From an uncultured Ruminococcus sp. (lineage in GTDB: Bacteria > Bacillota > Clostridia > Oscillospirales > Ruminococcaceae): DNA of 5,487 bases. The first letter of the stretch is position 1; every line of letters begins with the position of its first letter. This document shows positions 1 through 5,487 of the stretch, one piece after another. Under the pieces are notes generated by a model. It searched no databases, had not been told where the DNA came from, and saw nothing but the letters and a program-made list of their open reading frames with translations. The translations under genes and the position numbers were made by a program. Where the stretch lies: NCBI RefSeq assembly GCF_937915125.1, contig NZ_CALDMP010000006.1, positions 1 to 5,487 of the forward strand, in the 5' to 3' direction.

Positions 1-13
1 ATGCTGGTGGGGT

Positions 14-78
14 CAAGGGGCAAAGCCCCTTGTCGCCGCCCGCAGGCGGCGAAACACCCGGCGCATACTTTTGCGCCG
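14..78. repeat. Tandem array of three GC-rich hairpins, probable interspersed intergenic repeat
   Basis: Three perfect hairpins follow one another: CAAGGGGC/GCCCCTTG (14-21 with 25-32, loop AAA), TCGCCGCC/GGCGGCGA (33-40 with 45-52, loop CGCA) and CGGCGCA/TGCGCCG (59-65 with 72-78, loop TACTTT). The block is far richer in GC than the sequence around it and has no T run after any stem. Similar strings of GGGGC...GCCCC hairpins recur between genes in many Clostridia genomes. That comparison is from memory and was not searched. Confidence 0.6.
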
Positions 79-148
79 CGGAGAAAAGGGATGAGAAAAG
101 CGAACAAGACCGCTTTCCCCTTGTAAACCTTTTTCAGTAACTCAAATT

Positions 149-177
149 TTGTAAACGTCCCGGTGGGACGTTTACAA
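149..177. repeat. 13-bp perfect inverted repeat downstream of the dockerin gene
   Basis: TTGTAAACGTCCC (149-161) pairs exactly with GGGACGTTTACAA (165-177) around a GGT loop. A further TTGTAAAC stands at 121-128 as a direct repeat of the arm. The stem lies 31 bases past the dockerin gene stop and may protect or end its transcript. The minus-strand tail is AATTTGAG, not a T run, so I do not call it a rho-independent terminator. Confidence 0.65.
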
Positions 178-208
178 CGAAGGATAGAATCTTTTTCAAA
201 AAGTAGCA

Positions 209-2938
<2,730 letters not shown>

Positions 2939-2986
2939 AAGACGCCTCCTTTTTTGAAAAAGAAGTGGTTCAACATATTCTCCTAT

Positions 2987-3015
2987 ATTATAACATAATT
3001 CGACAAATTCTGCAA
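2987..3015 (-). promoter_or_regulatory. Extended -10 promoter of the GLUG/dockerin gene
   Basis: On the minus strand the sequence TGTTATAAT combines a perfect -10 hexamer (TATAAT, 2987-2992) with the TG of an extended -10 element. Seventeen bases upstream lies a weak -35, TTGCAG (3010-3015). Transcription would start near 2980, giving a leader of about 40 bases ending in AGGAGG and the ATG. This is typical of housekeeping sigma-factor promoters, in which an extended -10 offsets a poor -35. Confidence 0.7.
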
Positions 3016-3099
3016 TATTTCTGAACAGGATCTGGAAACGATTTTTTGCTTATTTTTATGCAGCCAGATGCTTTTGCTGGTTCAGACTGACAGATGTTT

Positions 3100-3128
3100 T
3101 TGACTACATAAAAAATTCAGAATATAAC
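3100..3128 (+). promoter_or_regulatory. Sigma-70-type promoter of the COG2426 gene
   Basis: TTGACT (3100-3105, 5 of 6 consensus bases) and TATAAC (3123-3128, 5 of 6) are separated by exactly 17 bases on the plus strand. The predicted start near 3135 leaves an AT-rich leader of about 104 bases before the ATG at 3239. A second TATAAA at 3169-3174 lacks a matching -35, so I prefer the upstream pair. I see no recognisable riboswitch in the leader. Confidence 0.62.
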
Positions 3129-3238
3129 TGAAATTTTTTCATCAAACTATATGAGATTTCGTGTATTCTATAAAAAGTATATTGTATATGCATAAAGTTG
3201 TGGCCGTCTGTGTCACTTGGAACACAAAGGAGTAACAT

Positions 3239-3721
3239 ATGGTTTTAAAGTATCTGGCTGTTTTTTTCGTTTCTATGGTTCCCATCGTAGAACTGCGTGG
3301 TGCGGTTCCCATTGGGACAGGCTTTATGGGTCTGCCCTGGCTGCCTACACTGATCGTCTGCGTGATCGGAAATATGGTTCCGGTGCCGTTTATCTATTTT
3401 TTTGCCAGAAAGATTCTGGTCTGGGGCTCGGATAAGCGCTTCATCGGGAAATTCTTCAAATGGTGTCTGGAAAAAGGCGAAAAGGGAGGAAAGAAGCTAC
3501 AGGAAAAAGCAGGACGCGGGCTGTTCCTGGCACTGCTCTTGTTCGTAGGCATTCCCATTCCGGGGACTGGTGCATGGACAGGCACTCTTGCAGCAAGTCT
3601 GCTCAACATGGGCTTCAAGCGCAGTGTTGTTGCAGTCATACTTGGCGTACTGCTCGCCGGCATTATCATGACACTGGGCACTTTGGGTGTATTTTCTGCC
3701 ATCACCTCAATTTTTTCGTAA
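3239..3721 (+). CDS. COG2426 / Sm_multidrug_ex (PF06695) family small membrane protein
   Basis: This 160-residue integral membrane protein belongs to the family labelled 'putative small multi-drug export protein'. That name is historical, and transport has not been convincingly shown for most members. The family signatures are clear: 'VPIVELRGAVPIG' at residues 14-26 and 'GIPIPGTGAWTG' at 104-115, two Pro/Gly-rich half-repeats that may form re-entrant loops. Hydrophobic segments lie at about 3-18, 35-57, 94-120 and 127-157. A Lys/Glu/Gly-rich hydrophilic loop (about 64-93) sits between the halves and is presumably cytoplasmic. Its length is normal for the family and it looks intact. The ATG is preceded by AAAGGAG (3226-3232) with a 6-base gap, a strong ribosome binding site that decides the start. 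It has its own upstream promoter and a strong downstream terminator, so it is probably transcribed alone. The substrate is unknown, and no neighbour hints at one. Confidence 0.88.
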   Translation: MVLKYLAVFFVSMVPIVELRGAVPIGTGFMGLPWLPTLIVCVIGNMVPVPFIYFFARKILVWGSDKRFIGKFFKWCLEKGEKGGKKLQEKAGRGLFLALLLFVGIPIPGTGAWTGTLAASLLNMGFKRSVVAVILGVLLAGIIMTLGTLGVFSAITSIFS

Positions 3722-3730
3722 TTGAACAAA

Positions 3731-3776
3731 ACAACAACGGCGCACATTCTGAATAGAGAATGTGCGCCGTTGTTGT
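3731..3776. terminator. Bidirectional rho-independent terminator between convergent genes
   Basis: A perfect 20-bp inverted repeat (3731-3750 with 3757-3776) encloses a 6-base loop, GAATAG. It starts 10 bases after the COG2426 stop and lies 17 bases beyond the GH43 stop on the other strand. The stem has a GC-rich core (GGCGCAC). On the plus strand it is followed by TATGTATTTTT. On the minus strand the T-rich stem end runs into TTTGTTCAATT. One hairpin therefore plausibly ends both transcripts. Confidence 0.9.
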
Positions 3777-3792
3777 ATGTATTTTTCAGCAA

Positions 3793-5304
3793 TTATTCCT
3801 GGGGCAGATAGCGGAAAGCTGTAACATCTGCCGGCGTTTCACAGGGTGCACCGTTTCCGCTGGCAAACAGTGCAATATAATTTCCGGTAAAGCAGCCGCC
3901 AGCTTCGGTGGTCAGGTACTGGGTCTCGCCACTGCCTGCCAGTACCATTTCTCCGCCGTCCGCTGCAAAGAAGAACCGATACCAATCCCGGCTGCATTCC
4001 AGACGGAGAGTCACTTGCTCTGCATTGCAGGGAATCACGTTTTCCACTGCCTGGAGTGAACCGATTCTCCGGCGGACTATGATGCATGGCTTTCCGTCCA
4101 GGCGGGTCTTTGCGATCTCATAATGATGTCCCGGGTTCATATAGACAGTCAGACCGGCTTCTTCGCCATCACGTTCCGGTGCGAAAGTGATATCTGCCTC
4201 GGCTGTGCAGCAGAAATGCTCCTGCCGTCTGCCAAGCCATGTTTTCGGGGTATCTTCCGAAAGCCTGGCAGCATTTCCCCAAAGCTGTAACTGTTTTCCC
4301 GTCAACTGAATCAGTCCCGGCACCGGATTGTAGATATAATTCCAGGAAGGATGCAGGGCTGTGCTGTCGAAATGATCTTCCACGGCACTTCCCGGTACAT
4401 ACCCGGCAGTCTGGAACGCTGGCAGCTCCGGCACATCAAATTCCGTCAGAACGGCACCTTCTGCACCCATATAAAACCAGCCGTTTTCTTTTTTCACGGG
4501 AACCAGCATAGTCTCCCGTCCCAGATTGTGCCGGAACGGATAGGCGAGAGGACGGTTGCCCAGGCATACTGCCCACCAGTTTCCAGCCGGGTCGTCTACC
4601 AGATCGGCGTGTCCTGCTGCCTTTATGGGCAGAGCATGTCCGATATTGGTGAGGACAGGGTTGTGCGGACAGGGCTCATACGGACCGAGAATATTCTTGC
4701 TCCGTGCTATAGCTGCCATGTGGCACATCTCTGTGCCGCCCTGGGCAATGAGCAGATAGTACATGCCGTCGATTTTGTACAGATGGGGTCCCTCGGGGTT
4801 ATTCGCCGTGCCCTGCCAGAGGAGATGGGGTTCCCCAATGGCTTCCCCTGTCTGAATATTGACTTCGTTGAGATAGACCTCGCAATCTGTGCCCAGATAG
4901 TATACTTTTCCGTCGTCATCGAAAAACAGAGACGGATCAATGCCGGGGAACGGCAGAGCGATTGGATCAGACCATTCGCCGCTGGGGTCTGTTGCTGTGA
5001 CAATAAAATTGCCGTGGTTATCGCCGGTGACATTCGTGACGATAACATAAAATGTTCCCTCGTGATAGCGGATGGTAGGGGCGTAGATGTTGAGGCAATT
5101 GGGTGCACCCGGTACCAGCTTTACCTGGGAATCCCGTGTCAGGCAGTGCCCGATCTGTTCCCAGTGCACCAGATCCTGGCTGTGGAATACGGGAATGCCC
5201 GGAAAATATTCGAATGTACTTGTTACCAGGTAAAAATCATTACCCACACGACAAATGCTGGGGTCCGGGTGAAAGCCCGGGAGAATGGGGTTGGTATACT
5301 GCAT
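3793..5304 (-). CDS. Glycoside hydrolase family 43, beta-xylosidase / alpha-L-arabinofuranosidase type
   Basis: The 503-residue product should hydrolyse beta-1,4-xylosyl or alpha-L-arabinofuranosyl ends of hemicellulose oligosaccharides by the inverting GH43 mechanism. Residues 1-290 form the five-bladed propeller. The three catalytic positions are visible: Asp14 (base) in 'GFHPDPSICRVG', Asp123 (pKa modulator) in 'FPGIDPSLFFDDDG', and Glu171 (acid) in 'NPEGPHLYK'. Also visible are the family motifs 'FEYFPGIPVFHS' (31-42), 'GHADLV' (231-236) and 'NLGRETMLVPV' (260-270). Residues about 305-503 match the C-terminal beta-sandwich (GH43_C2, concanavalin-like) usual in this branch. Length and layout resemble the Selenomonas ruminantium beta-xylosidase type. 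The subfamily (perhaps GH43_12 or 11) and the exact sugar preference cannot be fixed by eye. No signal peptide is seen, so the enzyme is probably cytoplasmic and acts on imported oligosaccharides. The start chosen is ATG 5302-5304, with GGAG at 5312-5315 seven bases upstream. The open frame runs 19 codons further to a TTG at 5359-5361, which has no good ribosome binding site. The gene is convergent with the COG2426 gene. Confidence 0.93.
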   Translation of the reverse strand: MQYTNPILPGFHPDPSICRVGNDFYLVTSTFEYFPGIPVFHSQDLVHWEQIGHCLTRDSQVKLVPGAPNCLNIYAPTIRYHEGTFYVIVTNVTGDNHGNFIVTATDPSGEWSDPIALPFPGIDPSLFFDDDGKVYYLGTDCEVYLNEVNIQTGEAIGEPHLLWQGTANNPEGPHLYKIDGMYYLLIAQGGTEMCHMAAIARSKNILGPYEPCPHNPVLTNIGHALPIKAAGHADLVDDPAGNWWAVCLGNRPLAYPFRHNLGRETMLVPVKKENGWFYMGAEGAVLTEFDVPELPAFQTAGYVPGSAVEDHFDSTALHPSWNYIYNPVPGLIQLTGKQLQLWGNAARLSEDTPKTWLGRRQEHFCCTAEADITFAPERDGEEAGLTVYMNPGHHYEIAKTRLDGKPCIIVRRRIGSLQAVENVIPCNAEQVTLRLECSRDWYRFFFAADGGEMVLAGSGETQYLTTEAGGCFTGNYIALFASGNGAPCETPADVTAFRYLPQE

Positions 5305-5364
5305 AATGAAACTCCGTTCTGCCACAATATAATACGGCGGTTTGTTCGATGCTTTAGGCAATAC

Positions 5365-5381
5365 CGCACAAAGATTGTGCG
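5365..5381 (-). other. Small hairpin in the GH43 leader
   Basis: A perfect 7-bp stem (CGCACAA at 5365-5371 with TTGTGCG at 5375-5381) closes a 3-base loop. It lies about 60 bases upstream of the GH43 ATG, just inside the predicted transcript. It could be an operator-like dyad or a leader RNA stem. No T run follows on either strand, so it is not a terminator. Confidence 0.4.
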
Positions 5382-5428
5382 TCAGATGTACTCTACGAGC
5401 ATAAACTTTGTCAGATTTTTTGTCAGAT
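5381..5428 (-). repeat. Three direct copies of ATCTGAC at the GH43 promoter
   Basis: The heptamer GTCAGAT (ATCTGAC on the coding strand) occurs at 5381-5387, 5410-5416 and 5422-5428, with start-to-start spacings of 29 and 12 bases. One copy overlaps the candidate -35, one lies in the spacer and one lies just after the predicted transcription start. The arrangement would suit a regulator binding site, but no regulator gene is in the window and chance recurrence of a 7-mer cannot be excluded. Confidence 0.35.
5398..5426 (-). promoter_or_regulatory. Candidate promoter of the GH43 gene
   Basis: On the minus strand CTGACA (5421-5426, 5 of 6 for a -35) is followed after 17 bases by TATGCT (5398-5403, 4 of 6 for a -10). 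This predicts a start near 5391 and a leader of roughly 87 bases. A competing -10-like TATTAT lies closer to the gene, but no acceptable -35 stands at the right distance from it. The call is moderate because the -10 is imperfect. Confidence 0.45.
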
Positions 5429-5433
5429 GAAAC

Positions 5434-5474
5434 AAAAAGCGCAGTGAATACTTTGTGTATTCACGAGCATTTTT
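5434..5474. terminator. Terminator-like hairpin upstream of the GH43 gene
   Basis: A perfect 8-bp stem (GTGAATAC at 5444-5451 with GTATTCAC at 5457-5464) has a 5-base loop. AAAAAGC stands to its left and GCATTTTT to its right, so each strand has a run of five T shortly after the stem. It would most simply end a minus-strand gene lying beyond the right edge and insulate the GH43 promoter. The stem is AT-rich and the T run begins five bases after it, so strength is uncertain. Confidence 0.5.
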
Positions 5475-5487
5475 GCGAAATATGACG

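Noticed and set aside
1..126. Short plus-strand open frame of 41 codons starting at the first base
   Set aside because: It lies wholly in the hairpin array, has no ribosome binding site in view, and its composition reflects the GC-rich repeat.
191..203. CTTTTTCAAAAAG as a terminator for the dockerin gene
   Set aside because: It is a six-base A/T-only palindrome with a one-base centre, so it cannot form a stable stem-loop.
3033..3046. Possible catabolite-repression (cre) site, TGGAAACGATTTTT
   Set aside because: It matches the first half of the consensus but has about three mismatches, mainly in the second half, so it is no better than chance in AT-rich DNA.
3217..3435. 72-residue plus-strand open frame overlapping the COG2426 start
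   Set aside because: It is an out-of-frame reading. The strong AAAGGAG site and the family motifs belong to the frame starting at 3239.
4351..5430. 359-residue plus-strand open frame opposite the GH43 gene
   Set aside because: It is long but antisense to a complete GH43 catalytic domain, shows no known motif, and runs through the GH43 promoter region.

Overview
The window looks like chromosomal DNA from a plant-polysaccharide-degrading anaerobe of the Ruminococcus group (Firmicutes, Oscillospiraceae). The reasons are a secreted protein ending in a type I dockerin, the part that plugs enzymes into a cellulosome; a GH43 beta-xylosidase-type enzyme; strong AGGAGG-like ribosome binding sites; and moderate GC with AT-rich intergenic regions. 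Assignment to Ruminococcus is an inference from gene content, not from a marker gene.

Layout, left to right. Bases 1-208 hold no convincing gene. They contain three GC-rich hairpins in tandem (14-78) and a separate 13-bp perfect inverted repeat (149-177), which together resemble an interspersed intergenic repeat. Bases 209-2938 (minus strand) encode a 909-residue secreted protein: signal peptide, GLUG-repeat domain, an enormous Thr/Ser linker of about 495 residues, and a C-terminal dockerin. The linker DNA contains three triplet microsatellites, all built in the same codon order. Bases 2939-3238 are a divergent promoter region: a minus-strand extended -10 promoter serves the dockerin gene and a plus-strand -35/-10 promoter serves the next gene. 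I see nothing else firm between them (3016-3099). Bases 3239-3721 (plus) encode a 160-residue membrane protein of the COG2426 'small multi-drug export' family. A 20-bp perfect hairpin (3731-3776) separates it from the convergent GH43 gene (3793-5304, minus). The GH43 leader (5305-5430) has a candidate promoter, three copies of a 7-bp repeat and a small hairpin. A terminator-like stem flanked by A and T runs (5434-5474) closes the window.

How the genes relate. Each of the three genes appears to be transcribed alone. The dockerin protein would act outside the cell as a probably non-catalytic part of a cellulosome or surface structure. The GH43 enzyme has no signal peptide and probably trims imported xylo- or arabino-oligosaccharides in the cytoplasm. 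The two therefore fit one lifestyle of plant cell wall use, but nothing shows that they form one system. The membrane protein has no evident link to either. I found no mobile element, CRISPR array, tRNA or rRNA, and no clear new multi-gene system. The most unusual content is the Thr-codon microsatellite linker of the dockerin protein.
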